A DNA stretch of 64,000 nt from Bradyrhizobium sp. Tv2a-2 (GCF_000472425.1 NZ_AXAI01000007.1:62001-126000), one strand, 5' to 3'; positions 18,176 to 27,628 are shown, numbered from the stretch's first letter. Numbers and translations: made by a program. The notes: generated from the letters alone by a model not told the origin.

Positions 18176-19417
18176 TCACGCCTTCTGCTTGGCAGCCGCC
18201 TTCTGCAAATCCGGGGCGTTCACCGCCGGGATCGCGACGCGACCGGGGCCGGTCTGGGCCAGGGCGGCGGCGGCCTTGTCGTTTTCCATGATCTTGGCCA
18301 TCACCGCTTGGCCTGCGCGCTCGAAGACCGCGCGATTCTCGATCACGAATTTCTGCGACTTGCGCAAGCCGTCGATATAACCGTTGATTTCCGGCACCAC
18401 GTAACGCGCCACCATGTCCCAGCTGCGGCGGGTATTCTCCGGGTTCGCCCAGTCATGGACGAAGCCGATGACGACGCCGACGCCGCCGGACACCTGCATG
18501 ACGTTCTTGATCGTCTTCACGAGATCGTCGGGCGTGCCGATGGTGGAGGCGGCGCCTTCGACAAAGGCGGTCTTGTCGACGGCCTCGTCCGGCGATGAGA
18601 ACGCCGTCAGCCCCGGACGCATCAGGGTGCCGACATTATATTCATTGTGCCAGCGCATCAGCCCGGCGCCGGCCTCGCGCCGTGCCTGCTCGCGGGTCTC
18701 GGCGATATGCCAGGTCAGCAGCACGCGCCAGTCGGCGCGGTTCACGACATTGCCATGCTTCTTGGCGGAATCCTCCGCGAACTGCCATTGCTGGGCCAGC
18801 GACATCAGGCCCTGGGTCGACATCGAGCCGAGCGAGATGATGCCGATGCCGTATTTGCCGGCGAGCGTCATGCCGGAGGGCGAGATTTGCGAGGCCACCA
18901 CGAAGGGCATCTCCTCCTGCAAGGGCAGGATCTGCAGCGCCGCGTCGTTCATGGTGAACCAGTCGCTTTTGGCGGTGACCCGCTCGCCATCGAACAGGCG
19001 GCGGATCACGGCGATCGCCTCGTCCTGGCGGTCGCGCTGGGTCATCGGATCGATGCCGAGCGTGTGCGCGTCGGAGGCGAGTGCGCCGGGGCCCGAGCCG
19101 AAAATCGCGCGGCCGCCGGTCATGTGGTCGAGCTGCACCATGCGCTGCGCGACATTGAAGGGGTGGTGATAGGGCAGCGAGATCACGCCCGTGCCGAGCT
19201 TGATGCGCTTGGTGCGCTCGCCGGCAGCGGCGAGGAACATCTCGGGAGAGGCGATCATCTCCCAGCCGCTGGAGTGATGCTCGCCGCACCAGAACTCGTC
19301 ATAGCCGAGATCGTCGAGCTGCTGGACGAGATCGAGATCCCTGCGGAATTGCAGCATCGGATGCTCGCCGATCGGGTGATGCGGGGCGAGAAAGGCTCCG
19401 AACTTCAGGCGCGCCAT
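18176..19417 (-). CDS. LLM class flavin-dependent oxidoreductase
   Basis: A 413-residue luciferase-like monooxygenase. Typical features are the N-terminal KFGAFLAPHHPIGEHP, DLGYDEFWCGEHHSSGWE, the RTKRIKLGTGVISLPYHHPF strand and GRAIFGSGPGALASDA. The family is FMNH2-dependent TIM barrels that oxidise varied small substrates, often in degradation of organosulfur compounds, amines or xenobiotics. Length is slightly above the usual 340-380 because of an Ala/Lys-rich C-terminal tail. GGAGGAAAC lies just upstream of the start. No dedicated flavin reductase is adjacent. Confidence 0.92.
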   Translation of the reverse strand: MARLKFGAFLAPHHPIGEHPMLQFRRDLDLVQQLDDLGYDEFWCGEHHSSGWEMIASPEMFLAAAGERTKRIKLGTGVISLPYHHPFNVAQRMVQLDHMTGGRAIFGSGPGALASDAHTLGIDPMTQRDRQDEAIAVIRRLFDGERVTAKSDWFTMNDAALQILPLQEEMPFVVASQISPSGMTLAGKYGIGIISLGSMSTQGLMSLAQQWQFAEDSAKKHGNVVNRADWRVLLTWHIAETREQARREAGAGLMRWHNEYNVGTLMRPGLTAFSSPDEAVDKTAFVEGAASTIGTPDDLVKTIKNVMQVSGGVGVVIGFVHDWANPENTRRSWDMVARYVVPEINGYIDGLRKSQKFVIENRAVFERAGQAVMAKIMENDKAAAALAQTGPGRVAIPAVNAPDLQKAAAKQKA

Positions 19418-19718
19418 AGGTTTCCTCCGGGCGGAATTTCTTGTTGTGGGGCTGGGTTTTGTGTTCCGGCAAGCTACGTGCTGGCCCGGCCCAAGGCAAT
19501 TGCGCCCGGGCGGATGGCAGCCACGCGCCGCCCATTCGGCTGAACCTTGCCGTCAGGCCAATTTTGGCGGCCGGGACGGGGTCAAACCGGGTTCTGTTTG
19601 GCAAAGCTTCGGTCTAAAAGGCGCCCGCGCCGACGCCGGGGCCCCTTTGCAGGCCGCGGTTGGCGCGGGTGGCGGCAGATCCGGCTTGCCAAGCGCTTTG
19701 TGTTCATTCGAGGCAGTT

Positions 19719-21182
19719 ATGGTTCTGGTGCAGACAGACGGTCCTTCGCAAATTTCAAATCCGCGGAAGCGGCAATTGATGCAGGAAATCGAGGCCTCCC
19801 TCGACGAGCAGGAGAGCTGGCGCAAATTCAACGCCGCCTATCACGAGGATGATTTCAAGTTCATGCGTTTCCTGATCCCGCCGGGAAAGCGGGTGCTCGA
19901 GCTCGGCTGCGGCACCGGCGATCTGCTCGCGGCGCTTCAGCCGTCCTATGGCGTCGGCATCGATTTCGGGCCGCAGACGCTTGAGCGTGCACGGGCGCGC
20001 CATCCCCAGCTTGATTTCCTGCTCGGCGACGCCGAGGACCCCGAGACGCTGAAGTCGATTCAGGGCCCGTTCGACTATATCGTAATCGCCGATACCATCG
20101 GCATGTTCGAGGATATCGACGGCACGCTGCGGCTGATTCATCAGCTCTGCGAGCCTTCGACACGGATCGTGATCTCCTATTACTCCCATCTCTGGGAGCC
20201 GATCCTGATGACGGCGGAGGCGATCGGCTTGCGGCGCAAGCAGCCGAAGATCAACTACATTGCGAACGCCGACTTCCTCAATCTGATGGACCTCGCCGAT
20301 TTCGAGGTGATCTCCGCCGAGCAGCGGCAACTCCTGCCGCAGCGATGGCTCGGCCTCGGTCCCCTGATCAACCGCTACGTGGCGCCGCTGCCGGGCATCC
20401 GGAAGCTCTGCCTGCGCAGTTACCTGGTCGGTCGTCCGGTGCGGCAATTCCCGGATCGAAAACTCTCGGTCAGCGTCGTCATTCCCTGCCGCAACGAGCG
20501 CGGTAATATCGAGAGCGCGATCACCCGCATGCCGCGCTTCGGAAGCGAGCTGGAGATCATCTTCGTCGAGGGCAATTCGAGCGACGACACCTTTACCGAA
20601 TGCGAGCGCGTCCGCGACGCCTATCGAGGCCAGTGGGACATCAAGGTGATGAAACAGGACGGCAAGGGCAAGGGCGATGCCGTTCGCAAAGGCTTTGCCG
20701 CGGCCAGCAAGGACGTGCTGATGATTCTCGATGCCGACCTCACCATGCCGCCGGAGGCGTTGCCGAAATATCACGCGGTGATCGAGAGCGGGAAGGCGGA
20801 GTTCGTCAACGGCACGCGGCTGGTCTATCCGATGGAGCAGGAGGCGATGCGACCGCTCAACTTCATCGCCAACCGCTGCTTTGCGTACCTGTTCAGCTAT
20901 CTCGTCAACACGCGGCTGACCGACACGCTGTGCGGCACCAAGGTGCTGCTGCGGCGGGACTACGAGGTGCTGGCGCGCGAGCGCAGCTATTTCGGCAATT
21001 TCGATCCGTTCGGCGATTTCGACCTGATCTTCGGCGCGGCCAAGCAGAACCTGAAGATCATCGAGACGCCTATACATTATAAAGCGCGGACCTTCGGCGA
21101 GACGCAGATCTCCCGCTTCCGCGACGGCTGGCTGCTGCTGAAGATGGTCTGGTTCGCCTATCGGAAGCTTAAGGCGGTCTGA
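19719..21182 (+). CDS. methyltransferase-glycosyltransferase fusion protein
   Basis: A 487-residue two-domain protein. Residues about 40-235 are a class I SAM-dependent methyltransferase (VLELGCGTGDLLA at about 57, then GVGIDFG and LLGDAED). Residues about 248-487 are a family 2 glycosyltransferase (SVVIPCRNERGNIESAI, with DADLTMP near 337 as the metal-binding DxD). The GT part resembles polyprenyl-phosphate or lipid-linked sugar transferases such as DPM1-like enzymes, but no membrane anchor follows. I infer a role in a modified glycan or lipid-linked sugar. I start at MVLVQTDG; an upstream extension of 91 codons has no family support. The ribosome-binding site is weak. Confidence 0.88.
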   Translation: MVLVQTDGPSQISNPRKRQLMQEIEASLDEQESWRKFNAAYHEDDFKFMRFLIPPGKRVLELGCGTGDLLAALQPSYGVGIDFGPQTLERARARHPQLDFLLGDAEDPETLKSIQGPFDYIVIADTIGMFEDIDGTLRLIHQLCEPSTRIVISYYSHLWEPILMTAEAIGLRRKQPKINYIANADFLNLMDLADFEVISAEQRQLLPQRWLGLGPLINRYVAPLPGIRKLCLRSYLVGRPVRQFPDRKLSVSVVIPCRNERGNIESAITRMPRFGSELEIIFVEGNSSDDTFTECERVRDAYRGQWDIKVMKQDGKGKGDAVRKGFAAASKDVLMILDADLTMPPEALPKYHAVIESGKAEFVNGTRLVYPMEQEAMRPLNFIANRCFAYLFSYLVNTRLTDTLCGTKVLLRRDYEVLARERSYFGNFDPFGDFDLIFGAAKQNLKIIETPIHYKARTFGETQISRFRDGWLLLKMVWFAYRKLKAV

Positions 21183-21287
21183 GCCGAAGTCGGCCTGCTG
21201 GAAGCCGTCCGCCGGCCGCTTCGCTCTATTTTGCACAAAATGAGTGTCAAATCGGTGGTTTCCGGCAGCTATTCGCTGGTGGTCTAC

Positions 21288-21332
21288 CTCGGTATCCCAA
21301 TTCCGGCTTTCTCGGTATCCCAAATTGGGATA
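21288..21332. promoter_or_regulatory. candidate GntR operator
   Basis: CTCGGTATCCCAA occurs twice in direct repeat (21288-21300 and 21311-21323). The second copy is part of a 17-base perfect palindrome, TATCCCAA-A-TTGGGATA (21316-21332). It lies 52 bases before the GntR-family start codon, as expected for autoregulation. Function is inferred. Confidence 0.6.
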
Positions 21333-21384
21333 TCTAGAGTGGACCCAAATCCACTCCCGTTCGTTTCCCCGGCGAAGCTCCACC

Positions 21385-22053
21385 ATGTCGCAGATGCTCC
21401 AGATTTATGACCAGTTGCGCGAGATGATCCTTTCGCTGGACCTTGGACCTGGCGAGCGGATGACGGAGCGCTGGCTGGAAAGCCGCTTTGCCGGTTCGCG
21501 TACCCCGATCCGGGCGGCCTTGGTGCGGCTGGAAGGGGAAGAGCTGGTCCGCCGCGACGGCCGCAACTGGATCGTCGCTCCGATCGACCTCGGCGAGCTG
21601 GAAGCGCTGTCCGAATATCGCGAGCCCCTGGAAGCCACGGCCGTGCGTCTCGCCTGTGCCCGCGCAAGCGAAGCGGATCTTGCCGCGATCGAGGAGATGC
21701 TGGACGCCTGTCAATCGGGCGCGCCGCGCGAGGAGTGGCACCGCGTCGGCACCGACTTCCATGTCGCGATCGCGCGCCTCTCGGGCAATCCGTTCATCGT
21801 CAAGGCGATCGAGAGTGTCATGGCGCGGCTGTCGCGGGCGCGCTGGCTGGAAGTCTGGACCGAGCCGTCGCGTGAGCAGGCCTGGGCCGAGCACCGGCGC
21901 ATTCTCGATTGCATTCGCCGCAACCAGCCCGACGAGGCGGTGCGCGTCGCCGCCGAACACATCCGCGATACCCGCGATCGCCTGCTTCGTTCGCTCAACG
22001 ACGACCGCCGTGGCTTGCGTGCGCGCGGCTTCGCCGTGATCGGGGGACGCTAG
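21385..22053 (+). CDS. GntR family regulator, FadR/FCD type
   Basis: A 222-residue transcription regulator. The N-terminal winged helix (about 5-70) has the GntR pattern LREMILSLDLGPGERMTE...SRTPIRAALVRLEGEELVRRDG. The C-terminal FCD ligand domain has the metal-binding His set in DFHVAIARLSGNPF and the AEHIRDTRDRLL segment. The start codon is chosen where the HTH begins; the longer frame runs through the candidate operator. Two bases separate its stop from the MFS transporter gene, so the two form an operon and the transporter probably handles the ligand. Confidence 0.9.
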   Translation: MSQMLQIYDQLREMILSLDLGPGERMTERWLESRFAGSRTPIRAALVRLEGEELVRRDGRNWIVAPIDLGELEALSEYREPLEATAVRLACARASEADLAAIEEMLDACQSGAPREEWHRVGTDFHVAIARLSGNPFIVKAIESVMARLSRARWLEVWTEPSREQAWAEHRRILDCIRRNQPDEAVRVAAEHIRDTRDRLLRSLNDDRRGLRARGFAVIGGR

Positions 22054-22055
22054 CG

Positions 22056-23270
22056 ATGGACGCGACCGTTCAGGAAATCAATCTCGACGCCGGCCATTGG
22101 AAGCGCAACCTGGTCGTTTGCGTGTTCGGCTCGTTCACCACCATCGTGGCGATGACGCTGCTGTTGCCGTTCCTGCCGCTCTATGTCGAGCAGCTGGGCG
22201 TGACGGACCACGCCGCCATCGTGCAATGGTCGGGCATCGCCTATGGCGCGACCTTCCTCAGCGCCGCGCTGACGGCGCCATTGTGGGGACGGCTCGGGGA
22301 CCGCTACGGCCGCAAGCTGATGCTGATCCGCGCCAGCCTCGGCATGGCGGTTGCGATGTCGCTGATCGGCATGGCGCACAGCGTCTGGGAGCTGGTAGGT
22401 CTGCGGCTGCTGACGGGGCTGCTCGGCGGCTACGCCTCGGGCTCGATGGTGCTGGTCGCGGCGCAAACGCCGAAGGAGCGGTCCGGCTGGGCGCTCGGCG
22501 TGATGTCCTCCGGCATCATGGCCGGCAATGTCGTGGGACCCCTGATCGGTGGCGGGCTGCCGGCGCTGATCGGCATCCGCGCCACCTTCTGGCTGGCGGG
22601 TGCGGTCATCTTCATCACCTTTCTCGGCACCACCTTCTTCATCCGCGAAGAGAAGCGGCCGCCGCAGGCGAAGGGCAAGTCGCGCGGCGGGTGGGGCGCG
22701 ATCCCCGACAAGCGCCCGATCGTCGCGATGTTTGCAACCGGCGTGCTGCTGATGATTGCCAACATGTCGATCGAGCCGATCATCACGGTCTACGTGGCGC
22801 AGCTTGTCGTGCCCGCGCAGGTGACGTTCATTGCAGGCATCGTGATGTCGGCGGCGGCGCTGGGCGCCATCTTGTCGTCGTCGCAGCTCGGCAAGCTCGC
22901 TGACCGGGTCGGACACTGGACAGTCATCACCGGCTGCCTTGCCGTTTCCGCCGTGCTGCTGGTCCCGCAGGCCTTCGTCGTCGATGGCTGGCAGCTCATC
23001 GTCTTGCGCTTCCTGATGGGGCTTGCGCTTGGCGGGCTGTTGCCGTGCATTGCCAGCGTCATTCGCCACAACGTGCCGGAGATCATTGCTGGCGGCATCC
23101 TGGGCTATTCGGTGTCGGCGCAATATATCGGCCAGGTGCTCGGACCGCTGGCGGGCGGCTATGTCGGCGGCCACATCGGCATGCGCGCGGTGTTCCTCGG
23201 CACCTCGGTCCTGATGGCGGTGGGCGCGATCGGCAATTTCATTGTGGAGCGGGGCGGCCGCCGTCCCTGA
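22056..23270 (+). CDS. MFS transporter in operon with GntR regulator
   Basis: A 404-residue major facilitator with 12 predicted helices. It contains the A-motif between helices 2 and 3, GRLGDRYGRKLMLIR, and a related GKLADRVGHW in the second half. LLTGLLGGYASGSMVLVAAQTPKERSGWALGVMSSGIMAGNVVGP resembles drug or metabolite exporters of the DHA1 type. The start follows the regulator's stop by 2 bases. Efflux of a small compound sensed by the GntR protein is inferred; the substrate is unknown. Confidence 0.88.
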   Translation: MDATVQEINLDAGHWKRNLVVCVFGSFTTIVAMTLLLPFLPLYVEQLGVTDHAAIVQWSGIAYGATFLSAALTAPLWGRLGDRYGRKLMLIRASLGMAVAMSLIGMAHSVWELVGLRLLTGLLGGYASGSMVLVAAQTPKERSGWALGVMSSGIMAGNVVGPLIGGGLPALIGIRATFWLAGAVIFITFLGTTFFIREEKRPPQAKGKSRGGWGAIPDKRPIVAMFATGVLLMIANMSIEPIITVYVAQLVVPAQVTFIAGIVMSAAALGAILSSSQLGKLADRVGHWTVITGCLAVSAVLLVPQAFVVDGWQLIVLRFLMGLALGGLLPCIASVIRHNVPEIIAGGILGYSVSAQYIGQVLGPLAGGYVGGHIGMRAVFLGTSVLMAVGAIGNFIVERGGRRP

Positions 23271-23289
23271 CAAAACCGTGAAGCCCTGC

Positions 23290-23304
23290 TTACCTCCGAG
23301 GTAA
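23290..23304. promoter_or_regulatory. inverted repeat upstream of MFS gene
   Basis: TTACCTC-C-GAGGTAA is a 15-base perfect palindrome between two MFS genes. It could be an operator for the downstream gene. No adjacent regulator is evident besides the GntR gene, whose own candidate site differs. Confidence 0.35.
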
Positions 23305-23370
23305 TCGCGCCGATGATGTGAGCTGCGCCATTCTCTGCCGCAATCGTAATTCGGGCAGGGCTTGCTTCTC

Positions 23371-24774
23371 ATGCATCAGATGGTGTCGGCCGGCGTGGAC
23401 ACGTCGCGCCGCTGGTGGGTGCTCGCGATCGTGGTCGCGGCACAATTCATGTTCGGCGTCGACGCCTTTGTCGTCAATGTCGCGATCCCGACCATTGCGG
23501 CCGAGCTGCACGCAAGTCCGGCGCAGATCGAATCCGTCATCTCGCTCTATCTGATCGCCTATGCGACCTTGATCGTGACTGGCGGACGGCTGGGAGACAT
23601 CTACGGCACCAAGCCGGTGTTTCTGCTCGGCGTCATCGGCTTCACCGCGACCTCGCTGTGGTGTGGGCTCGCCCGCTCCGGTCCGGAGCTGATCGCGGCG
23701 CGGCTGGCGCAAGGCGCCACGGCTGCGCTGATCGTGCCGCAGGTGCTGGCGACGCTGCATCTGCTGTTTTCCGATTCAGCGCGCGGCCGCGCCTTCGGTA
23801 TTTACGGCATCACGCTGGGGCTTGCCGGCGCGGCCGGGTTTGCGCTCGGGGGCATTCTGGTGACGCTCGATCTTGGCCATCTCGGCTGGCGCACGGTGTT
23901 CTTTGTCAACGTGCCGTTCGGCCTGATCATCATCGCAGCAGGCCTGCGGCTGATGCCGCAAGCGCCGCGCCGAGAGGGGACGCGGCTCGATATTCCCGGC
24001 GCCATCGTGCTGTTCGCAGGCCTCTCCTGTCTGATCGGCCCGCTGTTGTTCGGCCACGATGCGGCATGGGCGCCGTCCGTTTGGCTGATCATGGCCGCCG
24101 GCATCGCGATCCTCGCAGCCTTCCTCAAGCTGGAGCGGCGCGTGGCGAAACGCGGCGGCATGCCACTGATCGATCTCACGCTGCTTGCGGACAGGAGTTT
24201 CATGCGCGGGCTTGGTGCGGCGTTCTTTTTCTTTTTGGCCAACCTGTCATTTTATTTCGTGATGACGGTCTTCATGCAAAGAACATTGCAGCTGCCGCCG
24301 CTGCAGGGCGGGCTCGTCTTCGTGCCCCTGGCCTTAACCTTTGTGGTCGCATCACGTCACGCCGGTGCGCGTGCCAAGCATCGTGGTACCCTGGTGCTTG
24401 CGGAAGGTTGCGCCATCCAAATCGCGGGACTTGCAGCGATTGCGGCTCTGGTATTCGCGAGCCACGCACCGTCCGCGCTTTCGCTTGCACTGATGCTCGC
24501 GATCTTCGGCTACGGCCAGGGGTTGGTGATGGCGCCGCTGTCAAGTGCAGTGCTGGCAAGTGTGAAGCCGGCCTCTGCCGGTGCAGGCTCGGGGATGTAT
24601 GGCACAACGGCGCAAATCGCCAACGCAGCCGGCGTTGCCGGCATCGGCGCGGTGTTCTTCGCGGTCGAATCAATGCATACGGCGCAACACGCGTTGTTTG
24701 CAGCGCTGATCACCTTCGCGTTTTCGATTATGACATGCGTCGCATTTTTGTCGTGGATGCGTCGCGCCGCCTGA
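23371..24774 (+). CDS. MFS transporter, DHA2/14-TM type
   Basis: A 467-residue major facilitator of the 14-helix drug:proton antiporter type. The first helix carries the family pattern QFMFGVDAFVVNVAIPTIAAEL, followed by the loop 2-3 motif GGRLGDIYGTKPVF and motif C-like GAAGFALGGILV. It likely exports drugs or a metabolite. The ATG used here follows a GGGCAGGG stretch; a TTG three codons upstream is an alternative. It stands alone, 100 bases after the previous transporter. Confidence 0.88.
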   Translation: MHQMVSAGVDTSRRWWVLAIVVAAQFMFGVDAFVVNVAIPTIAAELHASPAQIESVISLYLIAYATLIVTGGRLGDIYGTKPVFLLGVIGFTATSLWCGLARSGPELIAARLAQGATAALIVPQVLATLHLLFSDSARGRAFGIYGITLGLAGAAGFALGGILVTLDLGHLGWRTVFFVNVPFGLIIIAAGLRLMPQAPRREGTRLDIPGAIVLFAGLSCLIGPLLFGHDAAWAPSVWLIMAAGIAILAAFLKLERRVAKRGGMPLIDLTLLADRSFMRGLGAAFFFFLANLSFYFVMTVFMQRTLQLPPLQGGLVFVPLALTFVVASRHAGARAKHRGTLVLAEGCAIQIAGLAAIAALVFASHAPSALSLALMLAIFGYGQGLVMAPLSSAVLASVKPASAGAGSGMYGTTAQIANAAGVAGIGAVFFAVESMHTAQHALFAALITFAFSIMTCVAFLSWMRRAA

Positions 24775-24910
24775 AGTTTGCGCGCAATGTGTTGCGGCAA
24801 TCGCACTTCTGTCCAAATTCTGGGGATCGACAGCACACGGCCTTTTGTTTTGCGCTGCAGCAACCATCTGTTCTTGGTAGCATTGTCAATGTCCACCAAG
24901 GAAACCGCTG

Positions 24911-26227
24911 TTGTCTCTGGCTGAAAATATCGAATTCCTGAGCCGACTTCCCAAGCCGAGCGATTGGCCGATCTATGGCCGCGGCTTGCACAGCGAGCCA
25001 TCGAGCCCGCTGGTGGAGACGCGCGGCTTCGGCACCAATCCCGGAAATCTGCGGATGTTCGCGTTCGCGCCGGTCAGGCTGCAGCAGCCGCGCGCGCTTG
25101 TCGTCGTGCTGCATGGCTGCGGCCAGACGGCGGCGGGCTACGATCTCGGCGCCGGCTGGTCGACGCTTGCCAAGCATTATGGTTTTGCGCTGCTGCTGCC
25201 GCAACAGCAGTCCGTCAACAATGCCAATGGCTGCTTCAACTGGTTCAACGGCGACGACATCGCGCGTGGGCGCGGCGAGGCCTGCTCGATTCGGCAAATG
25301 ATTGCGCGCATGGTGCGCGATTACAATGTCGATCCGCGCCGCGTCTTCATCACCGGGCTTTCCGCCGGCGGCGCCATGACGTCGGTGATGCTCGCGACCT
25401 ATCCAGAAGCTTTCGCGGCGGGTGCGATCATCGCAGGCCTGCCGTTCGGCGTGGCTGCAAATCTCCGCGAAGCCCTCGGCGTGATGCGAGGCTCCGGCTC
25501 ACGGCCTGCCACCGAACTCGGCGATCTCGTCCGCGGCGCCTCCAGGCATCGCGGGCATTTTCCGCGCGTCTCGGTGTGGCACGGCAGCGCCGACCGTACC
25601 GTCCATCCCAACAATGCCGGCGAGATCGTCAAGCAGTGGCTCGACGTGCATCATCTGCCTGAAGCGCCGATGTCGGGGACCGTCGTCGATGGTCATCCGC
25701 GCCAGGTCTGGTGGAACGCCGACGGCGACACCATGATCGAGTCCTATACGATCAGTGACATGGCGCATGGCACGCCGCTCGGCCGCGCCGATGACGACAA
25801 GCGCTACGGCAGGAAGGGCGCGTTCCTGCTCGAGGCTGGCATCTCCTCTTCCTATCACATCGCGAAATTCTTCGGGCTCACGCACTGGATCCGCGACGTG
25901 AGGCCCGCGATCCCGCAGACGCCGAGCACGCGGCTGATCCCGCAGGTCTCGCTGATGGCGCCGGCCGCGCCAGCTCCGCGCCCCAAGGCGGAGCGTGCGC
26001 AAGCCACCGCAGCCGAACCAGTCCCGCCGGGGCAGGCCGGTCCGGAGCGTATGACCGTACGAGCTGCGTCTGAGTTGGTGACGGCGCAGCCGGCGGCGGT
26101 CACTCGGCATGAGGTCGGCGAGCCCAGGCCGAAAGCCGCGGCGAAGAAAGAGCGTCGCGTGCTTGGCGAGGTCGGCAGTACCATCGTTCGCGCGCTGGTC
26201 AGCGCCGGCTTGATGGAAAAGCGCTAG
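24911..26227 (+). CDS. PHB depolymerase family esterase
   Basis: A 438-residue alpha/beta hydrolase of the PHB depolymerase esterase family. It has oxyanion region VVLHGCGQTAAGYD, nucleophile Ser151 in GLSAGGAMT, and HGSADRTVHPNNA providing the acid. It has no signal peptide, which is notable for a family whose best-known members are extracellular. Residues about 350-438 form an Ala/Pro/Lys-rich tail not needed for catalysis. The start is TTG, with AAGGAAACC upstream and SLAENIEFLSRLP matching the family's N-terminus. Activity on polyhydroxybutyrate is not certain; these proteins also include feruloyl and other esterases. Confidence 0.85.
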   Translation: MSLAENIEFLSRLPKPSDWPIYGRGLHSEPSSPLVETRGFGTNPGNLRMFAFAPVRLQQPRALVVVLHGCGQTAAGYDLGAGWSTLAKHYGFALLLPQQQSVNNANGCFNWFNGDDIARGRGEACSIRQMIARMVRDYNVDPRRVFITGLSAGGAMTSVMLATYPEAFAAGAIIAGLPFGVAANLREALGVMRGSGSRPATELGDLVRGASRHRGHFPRVSVWHGSADRTVHPNNAGEIVKQWLDVHHLPEAPMSGTVVDGHPRQVWWNADGDTMIESYTISDMAHGTPLGRADDDKRYGRKGAFLLEAGISSSYHIAKFFGLTHWIRDVRPAIPQTPSTRLIPQVSLMAPAAPAPRPKAERAQATAAEPVPPGQAGPERMTVRAASELVTAQPAAVTRHEVGEPRPKAAAKKERRVLGEVGSTIVRALVSAGLMEKR

Positions 26228-26228
26228 T

Positions 26229-26330
26229 AGCGTTTTCGAGCGAAGTGGACACCGGTTCGCGGGAAGAAAACGCGTCAAAACAAGAATCTAGAGCTTCGGT
26301 TCTGATTCAATCAGAACCGGAAATGCTCTA
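26229..26330 (+). repeat. palindromic intergenic repeat family B, copy 1
   Basis: A 102-base element with two stem-loops. GCGTTTTC pairs with GAAAACGC. TAGAGC plus CGGTTCTGATT pairs with AATCAGAACCG plus GCTCTA. A near-identical copy lies at 34057. It begins right after the esterase stop codon and probably terminates transcription. Confidence 0.9.
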
Positions 26331-26381
26331 AGCGCCTGCCTCGAGGCCGATTACCTCGCCTCGCTTGGGGGAGAGGGAGAG

Positions 26382-27050
26382 TTACATCTCCCCCGTCAGA
26401 AACGGGTTCGTGAGCCGCTCCTGGCCGAAGCTCGAACCGGCGCCATGGCCGCAGATGAAGCCGATGTCGTCGCCGAGCGGCAGCAGCTTGTCCTTGATCG
26501 ACGAAATCAGCGTTGCGTGACTGCCGCCGGGCAGGTCCGTGCGGCCGACCGAGCCGTTGAAGAGCACGTCGCCGACATGGGCGAACTGCAATTCCTTGTT
26601 GTAGTAGACCACGCTGCCCGGCGAATGGCCGGGGCAATGCAGGATGTCGAAGGTGAGCGCGCCGATCTGCACCTGCTCGCCCTCGGCAAGCCAGCGGTCG
26701 GGTGCGAAATTGCGCACGCCGCTCATGCCGAACTGCGCGCCTGAGGTGACGACGTTGTCGAGCAGGAATTTGTCCGCCTGGTGTGGTCCCACGATCGGCA
26801 CTTTCAACGCATCGCGCAATTCGGCGGCGCCGCCGACATGGTCGATATGGCCGTGGGTCAGCCAGATCTTCTCCACCTTGACCGCGGTCTTCTCGATCGC
26901 GGCCAGAATCTTCGGAACGTCGCCGCCGGGATCGAACACCACGGCCTGCTTGGTCTCCGCATCCCACAGGATGGTGCAGTTCTGCTCGAACAGCGTCACC
27001 GGCACGATGATCGCGCCAGCCTTCGCCTTGGTCTCGTTTGCGTTAGTCAT
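26382..27050 (-). CDS. MBL fold metallo-hydrolase (glyoxalase II-like)
   Basis: A 222-residue metallo-beta-lactamase-fold hydrolase. It has the THGHIDHVGG metal motif, CPGHSPGS with the next His ligand, GDVLFNGSVGRTDLPGG supplying the bridging Asp, and a final CGHG. The pattern matches glyoxalase II-like or persulfide dioxygenase-like proteins, and the short length favours a stand-alone thioesterase-type enzyme. The substrate is unresolved. I start at MTNANETK; a longer frame adds 38 residues that overlap the divergent mmcB promoter region. Confidence 0.9.
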   Translation of the reverse strand: MTNANETKAKAGAIIVPVTLFEQNCTILWDAETKQAVVFDPGGDVPKILAAIEKTAVKVEKIWLTHGHIDHVGGAAELRDALKVPIVGPHQADKFLLDNVVTSGAQFGMSGVRNFAPDRWLAEGEQVQIGALTFDILHCPGHSPGSVVYYNKELQFAHVGDVLFNGSVGRTDLPGGSHATLISSIKDKLLPLGDDIGFICGHGAGSSFGQERLTNPFLTGEM

Positions 27051-27136
27051 GACCGCACAATGCCGATTTTTGGCCGGGCGCGAAAGCGAAAGATTCATGC
27101 GGCGGCTCCACGGAATCGGGGTAAGGTCGCGCTCGC

Positions 27137-27628
27137 ATGGAACAGGGTGCCCGCCAGATATCACCGTTGCCGCCGCTGGATCGCCGCCAATCAGAGACGG
27201 CGCTCTCGGTCGCGCGCGGAACTGCGCGGCTGCTACGTTCGCTCGGCTTTTCCTGCATCAGCGAGCTGTCCTTGCCCTCCGGCAGGCGGGCCGATCTGGT
27301 TGCGCTGAACGAGCGCGGCGAGATCTGGATCATCGAGATCAAGTCGTCGGTCGAGGATTTGCGCGCCGATCACAAATGGGAAGACTATCGCGCCCATTGC
27401 GACCGGCTGTTCTTCGCGTTTACGCAGGATGTGCCCTGCGAGATCTTCCCGAAGGACACCGGCCTGATCGTCGCCGACGCTTATGGGGCCCACATGTTGT
27501 GCGAGGCGCCGGTGCACCGCCTGCCTGCGCCCACCCGCAAGCTGATGACGGTGCGCTTCGCACTCGTCGCCGGCCAGCGCATGAACCGCCTCATCGACCC
27601 GCAGGGGCACGCGGAGTTTTGGGAATAG
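27137..27628 (+). CDS. mmcB: MmcB family DNA repair protein
   Basis: A 163-residue protein of the MmcB family, named from a mitomycin C resistance gene of Caulobacter. The core GRRADLVALNERGEIWIIEIKSS has the D-(X)n-ExK arrangement of PD-(D/E)xK nucleases, so it is probably a nuclease acting on damaged DNA. It is divergent from the MBL hydrolase gene. I see no GTTC-N7-GTTC alphaproteobacterial LexA box in the 86-base gap, so SOS control is not supported here. Confidence 0.9.
   Translation: MEQGARQISPLPPLDRRQSETALSVARGTARLLRSLGFSCISELSLPSGRRADLVALNERGEIWIIEIKSSVEDLRADHKWEDYRAHCDRLFFAFTQDVPCEIFPKDTGLIVADAYGAHMLCEAPVHRLPAPTRKLMTVRFALVAGQRMNRLIDPQGHAEFWE

Noticed and set aside
19755..21386. 543-codon open frame on the minus strand
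   Set aside because: Antisense to the methyltransferase-glycosyltransferase gene and low in domain-like features.
27051..27136. LexA (SOS) box upstream of mmcB
   Set aside because: No GTTC-N7-GTTC motif or close variant is present.
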